NCBI GenBank assembly: GCA_902589475.1
Contig: CACITD010000018.1
Span: 1-41,665 of the forward strand
Source of the DNA: an uncultured Alphaproteobacteria bacterium
Lineage (GTDB): Bacteria > Pseudomonadota > Alphaproteobacteria > Thalassobaculales > Thalassobaculaceae
Direction: 5' to 3'
Length of the DNA stretch: 41,665 nt
The translations under genes were made by a program, and so were the position numbers. Each line of letters opens with the position of its first letter. Positions within the stretch are counted from its first letter, which is position 1. Below, in pieces: positions 1 through 8,573 of this stretch. The notes under the pieces are model-generated. The model worked only from the letters and a program-made list of their open reading frames with translations, was not told the DNA's origin and did not search any database.

Positions 1-121
1 TTGAAACTTTAATTTCACTCTTAAATTTACTTGTAATATTTACGAATTTGGCGGCAGCTCTTGCGTGAAGACCTTTCTCATTATGGATGGTCAAACTTAT
101 CTCTTTAACATCCTCCGTCAC
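1..121 (-). CDS. ptsH: Phosphocarrier protein HPr, N-terminal part (cut by window edge)
   Basis: The reverse strand from a GTG at 121 encodes about 40 residues with the HPr active-site stretch GLHARAAAKFV. Its histidine is the residue phosphorylated by enzyme I. The regulatory serine region lies beyond the left edge and cannot be seen. The GTG overlaps the stop codon of the upstream EIIA gene (GTGA), so the two are probably translationally coupled. HPr passes phosphate from EI to EIIA and, in this gene neighbourhood, is the expected substrate of the HPr kinase encoded at 1503-1937. The family call is firm although only the N-terminus is present. Confidence 0.93.
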   Translation of the reverse strand, partial: MTEDVKEISLTIHNEKGLHARAAAKFVNITSKFKSEIKVS

Positions 122-546
122 TTTGCTTGCCCAAGAATTTGAGAAGCAGTCATAATATATTTTTGTCCGGCTTGTTTCGCTTGGTCCACTGCCTCTGAAA
201 AATTGAGTGTTGATCTAACACTGGCTAATTTCACGAGCATGGGAAGATTAATGCCGGCAATGACATCAATTTTTGCGCTTTCCATAATTGAAATTGCTAA
301 ATTCGAGGGAGTTCCACCAAACATATCCGTAAGGACTATTGTCCCTTTGCCGATATTAACATGATTGACAGACTCCAATATACTTAAACGCGTTTCTTCC
401 ATATCGTCTTCGGGCCCGATACTCACAACTGCAATATTTTCTTGCGGTCCCACCACATGCTCAAGAACTTTTAATAATTCGGCACCTAGGTTCCCGTGTG
501 TAACGATTACTAATCCTATCTGGTCGGGTGAAGCGTGATCGCTCAT
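118..546 (-). CDS. manX: PTS EIIA component, mannose family, regulatory type
   Basis: This 142-residue protein matches a stand-alone EIIA domain of the mannose family. The phospho-accepting histidine is His17 in VIVTHGNLG, and the conserved DMFGGTPSN loop follows around residue 75. No EIIB or EIIC transport subunit is fused or adjacent. In Alphaproteobacteria such EIIA proteins end a phosphorelay (EI, HPr, EIIA) that controls other proteins and does not import sugar. The gene lies 31 bp downstream of rapZ and overlaps ptsH by four bases. The output target cannot be read from the sequence. Confidence 0.93.
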   Translation of the reverse strand: MSDHASPDQIGLVIVTHGNLGAELLKVLEHVVGPQENIAVVSIGPEDDMEETRLSILESVNHVNIGKGTIVLTDMFGGTPSNLAISIMESAKIDVIAGINLPMLVKLASVRSTLNFSEAVDQAKQAGQKYIMTASQILGQAK

Positions 547-577
547 TTTGAAATTTACCTTGCTGGCTCTATTAAAA

Positions 578-1465
578 TCAATTTATCGTTAGGTCGCGAT
601 GTCTTGTGGAAAGAATATAATCAGACTTTTTTAGCCAGTGAACAAATTTTTCAGCGACAAAGACCGATCGGTGCTTACCACCGGTGCATCCGAAAGCTAT
701 CGTTAAATAACTTTTCCCTTCCTCCGCATACTTAGGAAGCAGTGGGTCTAGTAATTTTGTAAGATTATCAAAAAATATTTGGAAGGCTGGATCATTTGCT
801 ATAAATTTGCGAATTTCATCTTGCCTGCCATCTAAGGGTCGCAGTTTTGGGTCATAGTGTGGGTTTGTCAAAAATCTAACATCAAAAATCATATCGGCCT
901 CTCTTGGTAAACCATGTCTAAAACCAAAAGATATAACAGTGACGGTAAGTTCTTTGCTTTTCTCGAGGTTAAGCGTGTTTTTAACTAGAGTTTGGAATTG
1001 AGGTAACGTGAGATTTGAAGAGTCAATGATAAAATCAGCGGCTTGTCGGACACCTTCTAGAAGTTTTCGCTCGGTTTTAATGCCATCACTAACTGGCCGA
1101 TCGATAGCTAAAGGATGCTTTCTTCTCGTCTCTGTAAAACGTCTAATTAAGCTTGCGTCGTTACAGTCTAAAAAAACCACATAAAATTTAGCTTTTTCTA
1201 ATTCTAGTTTCTCCAACGTATCGAGCAAGCTTTGTGCGCTAAAGCCTCTCGTTCGAGGATCAACACCAACCGCAATTTTTTTTTGTGGCTCAGTTTCTGG
1301 ATTTGAAATAAGAGGTGAGAAAAGGTTGGACATAAGTGTTAGAGGCAGATTATCGATCGCCTCAAAATTATAATCCTCCAGCAACTTCAAACAGGTTGAG
1401 CGGCCAGCTCCTGAGAGCCCCGTTACGATAATAATTTCAGCTTTTGGTTCTATTCTCATATTCAC
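578..1465 (-). CDS. rapZ: RapZ/YvcJ-family nucleotide-binding RNase adapter
   Basis: This 295-residue protein has an N-terminal P-loop GLSGAGRST at residues 16-24 and the C-terminal family motif GCTGGKHRSV near residue 260. In E. coli, RapZ senses glucosamine-6-phosphate and guides RNase E to the small RNA GlmZ. In Alphaproteobacteria the same family is usually found in the hprK-EIIA-HPr cluster, as here, and the RNA target is generally unknown. The first possible start is a GTG at 1465; an ATG two codons later (1459) is equally plausible. The family is certain; the regulatory target is inferred. Confidence 0.93.
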   Translation of the reverse strand: MNMRIEPKAEIIIVTGLSGAGRSTCLKLLEDYNFEAIDNLPLTLMSNLFSPLISNPETEPQKKIAVGVDPRTRGFSAQSLLDTLEKLELEKAKFYVVFLDCNDASLIRRFTETRRKHPLAIDRPVSDGIKTERKLLEGVRQAADFIIDSSNLTLPQFQTLVKNTLNLEKSKELTVTVISFGFRHGLPREADMIFDVRFLTNPHYDPKLRPLDGRQDEIRKFIANDPAFQIFFDNLTKLLDPLLPKYAEEGKSYLTIAFGCTGGKHRSVFVAEKFVHWLKKSDYILSTRHRDLTIN

Positions 1466-1502
1466 CCGGTTCGTGGATCATGAAAAAAGTCGTCAACTTA
1501 AA

Positions 1503-1937
1503 TTAAGTAGGTTTCAATTCCTTGAACAGACTCATCGCTAGCGAAACCTTCTCTACTGCGGAGCAGTGGAACGCGTGCAAGCGAAAATTTGGTATTTTAA
1601 GATCAAAATAATCTACGAAATTGGTATCCGGAAGTCTTTCCATAGCGTCCTCATTGACTAGGTCTAACACTAAAGCTACTTGAGCTCGTTCAATATACGG
1701 AAATTCAAGAATACCAAGTCCCCGTACTTCGAGTTTACCAGCTATCGTTGCCGGAGGAGAAGCAAATATTTTTTTGTTTTCCTTCCAAAGCATTGTCTGG
1801 TCATCTGATATTAAGGTGGCACCCCTATTGATACACCGTAGCGCTAAATCTGATTTCCCGCACCCTGACGGCCCTCTAAAAAGAACAGCATCCTCACAGA
1901 ATGCGACGCAAGTACCTGGAAAATTCTCCATGATCAT
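1503..1937 (-). CDS. hprK: HPr kinase/phosphorylase, short alphaproteobacterial form
   Basis: The protein has only 144 residues, about half the Firmicutes enzyme, and consists of the catalytic domain alone. The Walker A motif GPSGCGKS is at residues 22-29, a SDDQ acidic motif at 44-47, and the HPrK signature EVRGLGI near residue 69. The N-terminal domain is absent, as is usual in Alphaproteobacteria. It should phosphorylate and dephosphorylate a serine of HPr and so tune the phosphorelay. It lies 35 bp downstream of chvG and 37 bp upstream of rapZ, all leftward, consistent with co-transcription with the two-component genes. Confidence 0.93.
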   Translation of the reverse strand: MIMENFPGTCVAFCEDAVLFRGPSGCGKSDLALRCINRGATLISDDQTMLWKENKKIFASPPATIAGKLEVRGLGILEFPYIERAQVALVLDLVNEDAMERLPDTNFVDYFDLKIPNFRLHAFHCSAVEKVSLAMSLFKELKPT

Positions 1938-1972
1938 AAAGCCTTTTATTGAATATTGCTAAAATGTGGGTA

Positions 1973-3640
1973 TCAAACTTCACCTTTGTTCATAATAGGT
2001 AAGGTGATAATAAATCGAGCTCCCCTTATATTATTTTGATAACCCGTTCGATTTTTCACAGATATTTTACCGTTATGAGCCTCTATTATTTGCTTGCAAA
2101 TTGATAGGCCTAGACCAGAATGAAGACCAAATTTTTCTGCCGGTGGCCGCTCGGAATAAAATCGCTCGAAGATGGCATCTAATTTGTTCTCCGGTATACC
2201 TGGACCGTCGTCATCGATTGTAATTTTTACATTAGTTGTGTTTGCGCTTACAGTAATATCTATCTTTGAGTTCAGTGGAGCGAATGTAACTGCGTTATCA
2301 ACAATATTATCAATGACTTGAACAATTCGATTCTCATGCCCAAAAATTAATAGTTGGTTCTCGTCTTCTTTTATATTGATCGTTAATAACTTCTGCTCAA
2401 ACCGATTTTGAAACTTTCTTAACTCATGAAATGCAAGTAACAAGCTTTTTATGTCTATTGTCTTAAACGTTTCTCGGCTCAGCTCGGCATCGAGCCGTGA
2501 GGAGTCAGAAATGTCTGTAATAAGGCGGTCTAAACGATTTACGTCGTCTAATATAAGGGCCAATAATTGATCGCGTTTATCGCTATCTTTTATTTTTGTT
2601 GCTGTTTCTACCGCGCTTCTAATCGAGGTTAGAGGGTTCTTTATTTCATGTGCTACATCTGCAGCAAATTTTTCGATGGCATCAAACCGTTGCCGCAGAT
2701 TATTAGTCATTTTTATCAATGCTTTACTCAAATCACCTAGTTCATCATCTCGTTTGGATGCTTCGGGTATCTCGGACCTGCCACTTCGGTCATTTTTTAT
2801 TCTTTCTGCGGCAGAAGCTAAACTGAGGATTGGTTTTGTAATTGATCGCGATAGGTAAAGTGATAACGCAGAAGTAATTACTAGGGCTATAATAACAGCT
2901 ATTATGAGTTCCTTTTGGTATGAACTGAACGTAGCATTGACTTTCTCATCTTTCATGGAAAGGAGCAAAACACCGAGGACCCGTTTGTATTTTTGAATTG
3001 GCACTGCTACCGTAAGCAGCCTTCCCCCGGTCTCTTTAAGCTTAACAGTTTTTATCGAAGAACCTTGCAATGCGGAGATAACCTCGGGGAAAGTATGAGC
3101 TAGCTGAATTTTATGGGCTTCAATAATTGGACCTCTCACTTGGATAAATGAGTTAAAAAACTGCGGGAAGAAATCATCAAAAAACTTTTGGAAAAAGATA
3201 TCTGGAAAGATGGAGGCCAGGGGTTTTGTAGTTACGGGCGGGACTCTACCTGGTAGTTTTTGACTGTCTGCTACTAGCCTGCCAGCAGTATCAAATACTC
3301 TTGATCGAGCGGGAGACCTTAAGGCGGATCTGTTTATAACATTCTGGACAGCAATGCTCGAAAGGTAGGTGTGAATTCCAGGGTTATTCGTGACGGCAAC
3401 CTCACCAAGGGCATTTGCAAAAAGCTCAGCCTGATGCTCTAGGGCTTCCAATTCTGATTGAATTAGGGTTTCTTCATAACGATCAAGATGAAGTACGGCT
3501 ATTAGTATCACAAATATAGCAATGATATTAATTGACCATATTTTTAACGTCAGTGGTGAAACTTTACGTTTTCCTGACAATTGTCTCCGTGATTTTTTCT
3601 TGATGAGACGGCTGCTGAACATTGAAGACAAAACTCTCAA
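1973..3640 (-). CDS. chvG: Sensor histidine kinase ChvG (ExoS)
   Basis: This 555-residue protein has a transmembrane helix at about 33-52, a periplasmic sensor of about 190 residues, a second helix near 245-264, a HAMP-like linker, then HisKA with the phospho-histidine in HEIKNPLTS (His331). The HATPase domain shows DNIVDNA, DDDGPGIP and GLGLSICK. Together with the response regulator gene 25 bp upstream it forms the ChvG/ChvI pair, which in rhizobia responds to acid and envelope signals and is restrained by ExoR. No exoR is in this window. The position between chvI and hprK is the classical alphaproteobacterial arrangement. Confidence 0.92.
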   Translation of the reverse strand: MRVLSSMFSSRLIKKKSRRQLSGKRKVSPLTLKIWSINIIAIFVILIAVLHLDRYEETLIQSELEALEHQAELFANALGEVAVTNNPGIHTYLSSIAVQNVINRSALRSPARSRVFDTAGRLVADSQKLPGRVPPVTTKPLASIFPDIFFQKFFDDFFPQFFNSFIQVRGPIIEAHKIQLAHTFPEVISALQGSSIKTVKLKETGGRLLTVAVPIQKYKRVLGVLLLSMKDEKVNATFSSYQKELIIAVIIALVITSALSLYLSRSITKPILSLASAAERIKNDRSGRSEIPEASKRDDELGDLSKALIKMTNNLRQRFDAIEKFAADVAHEIKNPLTSIRSAVETATKIKDSDKRDQLLALILDDVNRLDRLITDISDSSRLDAELSRETFKTIDIKSLLLAFHELRKFQNRFEQKLLTINIKEDENQLLIFGHENRIVQVIDNIVDNAVTFAPLNSKIDITVSANTTNVKITIDDDGPGIPENKLDAIFERFYSERPPAEKFGLHSGLGLSICKQIIEAHNGKISVKNRTGYQNNIRGARFIITLPIMNKGEV

Positions 3641-3665
3641 TAAAAGCGAGTTCCTATGTTGCTAA

Positions 3666-4370
3666 CTATTCTTTAATATTTTTATATCTGTATCCTATTC
3701 CATAAATTGTTTCAATTTCATCGAAATCTTCATCAAAGCTTTTAAATTTCCTGCGTAGTCGTTTTATATGACTATCAATTGTTCGGTCATCTACATAAAT
3801 AGTTTCTCCATATGCAGCGTCTATAAGTTGGTCTCGTGTTTTCACAAGACCTGGTCGCTTTGCTAACGACTCTATTAAAAGGAATTCGGTGACCGTCAGG
3901 TTTAGTTCTGCTCGTTTCCATTTACAGAGATGTCTTGCTGGGTCTAGCAGTAAATGGCCTCTAGTAATGCCCGTGCGGCAGTCATTTCCGGTACTATCAC
4001 TATTGAGTTTCTGGCGCCGCAGTAATGCCTTAATTCTCTCAAGCAGCAGTCTTTGAGAAAAAGGCTTTGTTATGTAATCGTCAGCCCCCAAACGCAAACC
4101 TAATAATTCGTCTACTTCATCATCTTTTGAGGTAAGAAAAATGACTGGTAGAGTGCTCTTTTTCCTTATTTTTTCAAGTAATTCAATACCGTCCAATCTC
4201 GGCATCTTAATGTCTACAACAGCAAGGTCTGGAGGGGTTTGACATATTCCAAGGAGTGCATCCTCGCCGTCTTTATAGGTCTTAACCAAAAAGTCTTCTG
4301 CCTCTAGCGCCATTGATACCGAAGTAAGGATATTTCGGTCATCATCAACTAGGGCGATTGTATTAGTCAT
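3666..4370 (-). CDS. chvI: Response regulator ChvI, OmpR family
   Basis: The protein has a receiver domain with acidic residues VDDD at 8-11, phospho-acceptor Asp53 in [11 protein letters not shown] and the conserved lysine in the ITKPFS motif. A C-terminal winged helix ends with [14 protein letters not shown] and GIGYRYK. An in-frame start exists 15 bases further upstream at 4385, but the ATG at 4370 is preceded by GGAGG at six-base spacing inside that extension, so I use 4370. It is the first gene of the leftward run chvI-chvG-hprK-rapZ-manX-ptsH. It is the cognate regulator of ChvG, and the divergent pckA gene is a plausible target, by analogy only. Confidence 0.92.
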   Translation of the reverse strand: MTNTIALVDDDRNILTSVSMALEAEDFLVKTYKDGEDALLGICQTPPDLAVVDIKMPRLDGIELLEKIRKKSTLPVIFLTSKDDEVDELLGLRLGADDYITKPFSQRLLLERIKALLRRQKLNSDSTGNDCRTGITRGHLLLDPARHLCKWKRAELNLTVTEFLLIESLAKRPGLVKTRDQLIDAAYGETIYVDDRTIDSHIKRLRRKFKSFDEDFDEIETIYGIGYRYKNIKE

Positions 4371-4903
4371 TTTGACCCTCCGCACATCTATCGAGTCGTG
4401 AAAGCTAGATGCAAATTAAGGCATAATTATGACTAAAAGCCTACACGGCAAAAGTTTTTCTCGAATTTCTAAAAGCCCCCAAAACCGGCAAATAGATAGT
4501 AGTGGTTTTGTTAAAATAAGTTTGCTTATGCGTCACTACAAAGATTTTATAAATCGGGATTAGTCTACTGTTCATAATAAGCATGAAAAAACAATATGTT
4601 ACCAGTTCTTATATTTTGATGCTGTATTTTAAGAGTAGAAATTTAAATTTGTGCACATATGAGTTGAACATATTTTGACTATGTGATGGTTGGGCCCCAA
4701 ATGTCAGAGTTTGAAAAATTGTGCAAATAAAGGTATCGATAGGTGCAAGTAGAAAATATATTTCTCTAAATACACAAAGTCTGCTTAACTATCAGCATTA
4801 ACCTAATTTTTGATGGAATTCGCCTTTATTTTCTGGGGATTAGATATTTAAACTTTTCGGGAAAGATCAAAGGCTCTAGAAAGAACTAACGGCAAAGAAA
4901 AGT
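4371..4903. promoter_or_regulatory. Divergent chvI/pckA intergenic region
   Basis: These 533 bases hold no convincing gene. They must contain the promoters for the leftward chvI run and rightward pckA. The DNA is very AT-rich, apart from a short GC island with the odd palindrome TTGGGCCCCAA at 4690-4700. Other symmetric sequences are CACATA (4654-4659) against TATGTG (4680-4685), and TATCGATA at 4734-4741. I could not place a convincing -35/-10 pair or a ChvI box. A 44-codon open frame at 4429-4563 lacks a good ribosome-binding site and looks like chance. Confidence 0.5.
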
Positions 4904-6526
4904 ATGGAGGCAATGTTGGGTAAAAATGGTGTGGCCTCGAGCTCTGAGCACCTTCAGTTGCATGGATTGGAAAATTTAGGCTCAATTCACTGGAATCTTA
5001 GCGCTCCCGCTCTTTATCAAGAAGCCATCCGAAGAAACGAGGGGGTAGTGACGGCCGGAGGTGCGCTCACCGTTGCTACCGGAATTCATACGGGTAGGTC
5101 GCCAAAGGATAAATTTATCGTAGATACGCCATCTATTCATGACCACATAAATTGGGGCAATGTGAATAAGCCCATAAGTGAGGAAAACTTTGACTCCTTA
5201 TTTAAAAAAGTGACCTCTTACCTTCAAGGCCGTGACGTATTTGTCCAGGATTGTTTTGCGGGAGCTGACCCTGAATACAGATTAAATGTTCGAGTTGTCA
5301 CAGAATCTGCTTGGCCAAACCTATTTGCACAAAATATGTTTATCAGGCCCTCATTGGATCAAAAACAGGGTTTTCTACCCGATTTCACGGTAATCCATGT
5401 TCCTGGTTTGCAGGCCGCGGGAGCAAATGATGGTGTGAACTCAGAAACCTTTATCCTGGTAAACTTCGATAGAAAAATGGTTTTGATAGGGGGAAGCCAT
5501 TACGCAGGGGAAATAAAAAAATCAATCTTCGGAATTCTTAACTACCTGCTTCCAGATAGAGATGTCCTGCCGATGCATTGTTCAGCAAATGTTGGAAGCA
5601 ACGGTGATAGTGCGATTTTTTTTGGATTATCCGGCACTGGGAAAACGACGCTATCTGCCGACAAGTCAAGGGCCTTAATTGGTGATGATGAACACGGTTG
5701 GTCACAAAATGGGATTTTTAATTTTGAAGGTGGATGCTACGCAAAGGTTATAAATCTATCTGAGGAGGCGGAACCAGAGATATATGCCACCACCCAACGC
5801 TTTGGCACCGTTCTAGAGAATGTGGTCTTCGAGCCGGTGACAAGAAAGCTGGACTTATGGGATAAGAGCCTTACTGAGAATACTCGGGCTTGTTATCCAC
5901 TTGAATTCATTGAAAATGCAAATTCTACCGGGATAGCAAACCATCCCAAAAATATTGTATTACTGGCTGCAGATGCATTCGGTGTTTTACCCCCCATATC
6001 AAAGTTGTCGCCTGAACAAGCCATGTATCACTTTCTATCTGGTTATACTGCTAAAGTAGCAGGTACGGAGAAGGGAATGGGAAGTCAGCCTGAAGCTACT
6101 TTCTCCACATGCTTCGGAGGACCATTCATGCCAAGGCGCCCAACCGTCTATGGAGAAATGTTGAGAGAAAGATTATCTAAACATGGAGGCTCGTGCTGGT
6201 TGGTTAATACAGGATGGTCGGGTGGGTCCGTTGCTGATGGTGCAGAAAGAATGAAAATTGGTTATACACGCGCCATGCTTAGAGCAGCATTAGATGGAAA
6301 GTTGGATGCGACGCCTATCAACTCCAACAATTGCTTTGGGCTTGGTATTCCCGACGCTTGCCCCGATGTCCCTTCAGAAATTTTGCAACCAAGAAAGGCT
6401 TGGTCTGATCCAAAAAGATATGACAGCGTTGCTAGAGATTTGTGTGGAAGGTTTGAGAATAACTTTCAACAATTTGTTGATCATGTTGACAAAGATGTGT
6501 TGGCTGCTGGGATAAGTGTTTCATAA
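4904..6526 (+). CDS. pckA: Phosphoenolpyruvate carboxykinase (ATP)
   Basis: This 540-residue enzyme converts oxaloacetate and ATP to phosphoenolpyruvate, CO2 and ADP, the entry step of gluconeogenesis. Clear family motifs are HTGRSPKDKF near residue 67, the kinase-1a P-loop GLSGTGKTT at 241-249, the kinase-2 region IGDDEHGW and NFEGGCYAK. The length is usual for the ATP-dependent class. The start is not fully fixed: ATG at 4904 and ATG at 4913 are both possible and neither has a strong Shine-Dalgarno sequence. It is divergent from chvI, the order also seen in rhizobia. Confidence 0.96.
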   Translation: MEAMLGKNGVASSSEHLQLHGLENLGSIHWNLSAPALYQEAIRRNEGVVTAGGALTVATGIHTGRSPKDKFIVDTPSIHDHINWGNVNKPISEENFDSLFKKVTSYLQGRDVFVQDCFAGADPEYRLNVRVVTESAWPNLFAQNMFIRPSLDQKQGFLPDFTVIHVPGLQAAGANDGVNSETFILVNFDRKMVLIGGSHYAGEIKKSIFGILNYLLPDRDVLPMHCSANVGSNGDSAIFFGLSGTGKTTLSADKSRALIGDDEHGWSQNGIFNFEGGCYAKVINLSEEAEPEIYATTQRFGTVLENVVFEPVTRKLDLWDKSLTENTRACYPLEFIENANSTGIANHPKNIVLLAADAFGVLPPISKLSPEQAMYHFLSGYTAKVAGTEKGMGSQPEATFSTCFGGPFMPRRPTVYGEMLRERLSKHGGSCWLVNTGWSGGSVADGAERMKIGYTRAMLRAALDGKLDATPINSNNCFGLGIPDACPDVPSEILQPRKAWSDPKRYDSVARDLCGRFENNFQQFVDHVDKDVLAAGISVS

Positions 6527-6650
6527 TAAAATCGTTCGATTGATTAAATTAGATATTCTAAGCGACACTGGAGCCTAAAACGTCTTAGTCACGACCTAAT
6601 TGAACACACTTTCCCCCGCCTTCTTTAAATTATTATGAATTGGATAATCG

Positions 6651-7859
6651 ATGTATGACTTATTGTCGGGACTCACAATAATTGAGGGGTCAGCTTTTGT
6701 TGCAGCTCCTTTGGGTGGAATGACGTTAGCTCAGCTCGGGGCTAATGTTATACGTTTTGACCCTATCGGCGGAGGTATGGATTTTAAACGATGGCCTTTA
6801 GATGAAAGAGGAAATAGCCTATATTGGAGCGGATTAAATAAGGGCAAAAAATCAATTACTATAAATATAAGGGAAGAGGAAGGTCGCGATCTTATTAAGG
6901 CCTTAATATGCGCGCCAGGGCCTGAAAATGGAATATTTTTGACAAATCATCCACCTGGAGGGCCTTTGAATTTCGATGATCTTAAGTCTAAAAGAAAAGA
7001 TCTGATCATGTTAAATATTTTAGGTAGTCACGATGGGACACCAGCTGTGGACTACACTATTAACTGCGCACTAGGGTACCCATTGGCTACAGGGCCAAGA
7101 AATAGTGAGAAGCCAGTAAACCACCTGCTACCAGCATGGGATCTTGTAACTGGCAGTATGGCTGCAACTGGTATCTTGGCTGCTGAACGTAGGCGAAATC
7201 GATCTGGAAAAGGGGAACTTGTAAATCTAGCGTTGTCAGATGTTGGTATTTGGGTAGCAAGTGCCCTTGGGCATTTAGCAGAAAGTGCTTTATTGGGAAG
7301 GAGTAGAGAAGCTGATGGTAACCATATTTATGGTGCATTTGGCCATGACTTTGTAACAAGAGACAATTATAGAATCATGTTAACAGCCCTTACCAAAGCC
7401 CAATGGAAGCGACTAAAAACGGCTATGAAAATAGAGGAATCTGTTGTTGAATTGGAAAACAAATATAATACCGACCTTGACGATGAAGGTAGTAGATATG
7501 AGTGTCGGGATGCGATTGTAAGCCTAATAGAGCCATTTGTTTCACAGAATGATTATCACACTATAAAGGTTATATTGGATGAGAATGGCGTTTTGTGGGG
7601 TCCTTATCAAACCTTTGATGAGTTGGTAAAAAAAGATCCACGTTGTTCTGAGGCAAACCCATTAATTAGAACAATTTTTCAAAAAGGCCTAGGAGAATTT
7701 CCTGCAGCAGGCCTCCCTCTTCGTTTTCAAGAATTGGAAGAGCAGCCACTTAAACCTGCGCCGAGTTTAGGGGAACATACTGACGAAGTGATTTCTAATA
7801 TATTGAGCCTTCCAGATCACGTCATCAGTGATTTCCATGATCGGGGGATTATTGCCTGA
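6651..7859 (+). CDS. CaiB/BaiF CoA-transferase resembling mesaconyl-C1-CoA-C4-CoA transferase
   Basis: This 402-residue class III CoA-transferase starts with EGSAFVAAPLGGMTLAQLGA and has the expected catalytic aspartate, Asp164 in LPAWDLVTG. From memory, the N-terminal stretch through IRFDPIGGG and KRWP resembles Mct of the 3-hydroxypropionate bicycle, which moves CoA within mesaconyl-CoA without a free acceptor; databases often call this 2-methylfumaryl-CoA isomerase. None of the partner genes (mch, meh, mcl) is in the window. It follows pckA by 124 bp on the same strand, so a role in C4/C5 carbon assimilation is reasonable. The superfamily is sure; the precise reaction is inferred. Confidence 0.75.
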   Translation: MYDLLSGLTIIEGSAFVAAPLGGMTLAQLGANVIRFDPIGGGMDFKRWPLDERGNSLYWSGLNKGKKSITINIREEEGRDLIKALICAPGPENGIFLTNHPPGGPLNFDDLKSKRKDLIMLNILGSHDGTPAVDYTINCALGYPLATGPRNSEKPVNHLLPAWDLVTGSMAATGILAAERRRNRSGKGELVNLALSDVGIWVASALGHLAESALLGRSREADGNHIYGAFGHDFVTRDNYRIMLTALTKAQWKRLKTAMKIEESVVELENKYNTDLDDEGSRYECRDAIVSLIEPFVSQNDYHTIKVILDENGVLWGPYQTFDELVKKDPRCSEANPLIRTIFQKGLGEFPAAGLPLRFQELEEQPLKPAPSLGEHTDEVISNILSLPDHVISDFHDRGIIA

Positions 7860-7895
7860 GAAAGTTATCTTAACAGAATCAGCCATATTACGAAG

Positions 7896-8573
7896 TTAGT
7901 TATGCCAAGTTCCTTCTAAATTGTTCTCACACAACCAGTCGGCAAAGTTGGTATGTGAGTAAACCTTCTGTGCCCAATCAGCAAGGGTTTCGTTACGATG
8001 TGTAGCGGCAAAGTACCTTGGCAGATGCGCAATCCAACGTTGATGCTTTCGTGGAAAATGAAGATATGGAAAAAATTTAAGTTGTTGAAGAGCCTCAGGC
8101 AAACACTCAATTCCGTATTCGTTTAATATAAATAAGGACGCGGCCAATCCGGTTCTATCAGCACCGCCAGAACATTTGAGGAGAATAGGGCGGTCAGCTG
8201 TGTTAAATACCCTAACCACTTCAATCAACGTTCCTTTTTTGGGAAGCCTTCTTGAATGTAATGAAAGGTCGATATGTTTAATATTTAATTGGTTGCAAAG
8301 CCTCTGCTCTGGTGCATACCAATTAGACAAAGGATTCTCGCCGCGTAAATTTATGAGCGACTTAATTTTGTTTCGTTTTAGTAGATAATCAAAATATGAC
8401 CCATACGCTTGTGCAGAACGATATAATTGATCATTAACTTTATGCCAGTTGTGGGAACTGGTTATAACAAAGTTCCAAAAAAACAGTCTACTTACCCTTT
8501 CCTGGTGTCCAAGTCGTTGGATCCGCTGGTTGTTGCTCTCTAGAAACAGAGTTCTTAACTTGATGTTCCCCAT
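7896..8573 (-). CDS. Tyrosine/dual-specificity phosphatase-like protein
   Basis: The protein carries the Cys-X5-Arg phosphatase signature as CSGGADRTG (Cys151 and Arg157 counted from a possible upstream start at 8624) and the upstream family features DQLYRSAQ and INLRGENP. Related proteins are usually anchored by an N-terminal helix, which is not obvious here. The start is unclear: all in-frame ATGs (8624, 8579, 8573) lie inside hisS and there is no good start after its stop codon at 8488. I list 8573 provisionally, which implies an 86-base overlap. The natural substrate is unknown. It is probably co-transcribed with hisS. Confidence 0.72.
   Translation of the reverse strand: MGNIKLRTLFLESNNQRIQRLGHQERVSRLFFWNFVITSSHNWHKVNDQLYRSAQAYGSYFDYLLKRNKIKSLINLRGENPLSNWYAPEQRLCNQLNIKHIDLSLHSRRLPKKGTLIEVVRVFNTADRPILLKCSGGADRTGLAASLFILNEYGIECLPEALQQLKFFPYLHFPRKHQRWIAHLPRYFAATHRNETLADWAQKVYSHTNFADWLCENNLEGTWHN

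Noticed and set aside
4429..4563. 44-codon open frame in the chvI/pckA intergenic region
   Set aside because: It has no good ribosome-binding site and no recognisable domain, and its length is expected by chance in 0.5 kb of AT-rich DNA.
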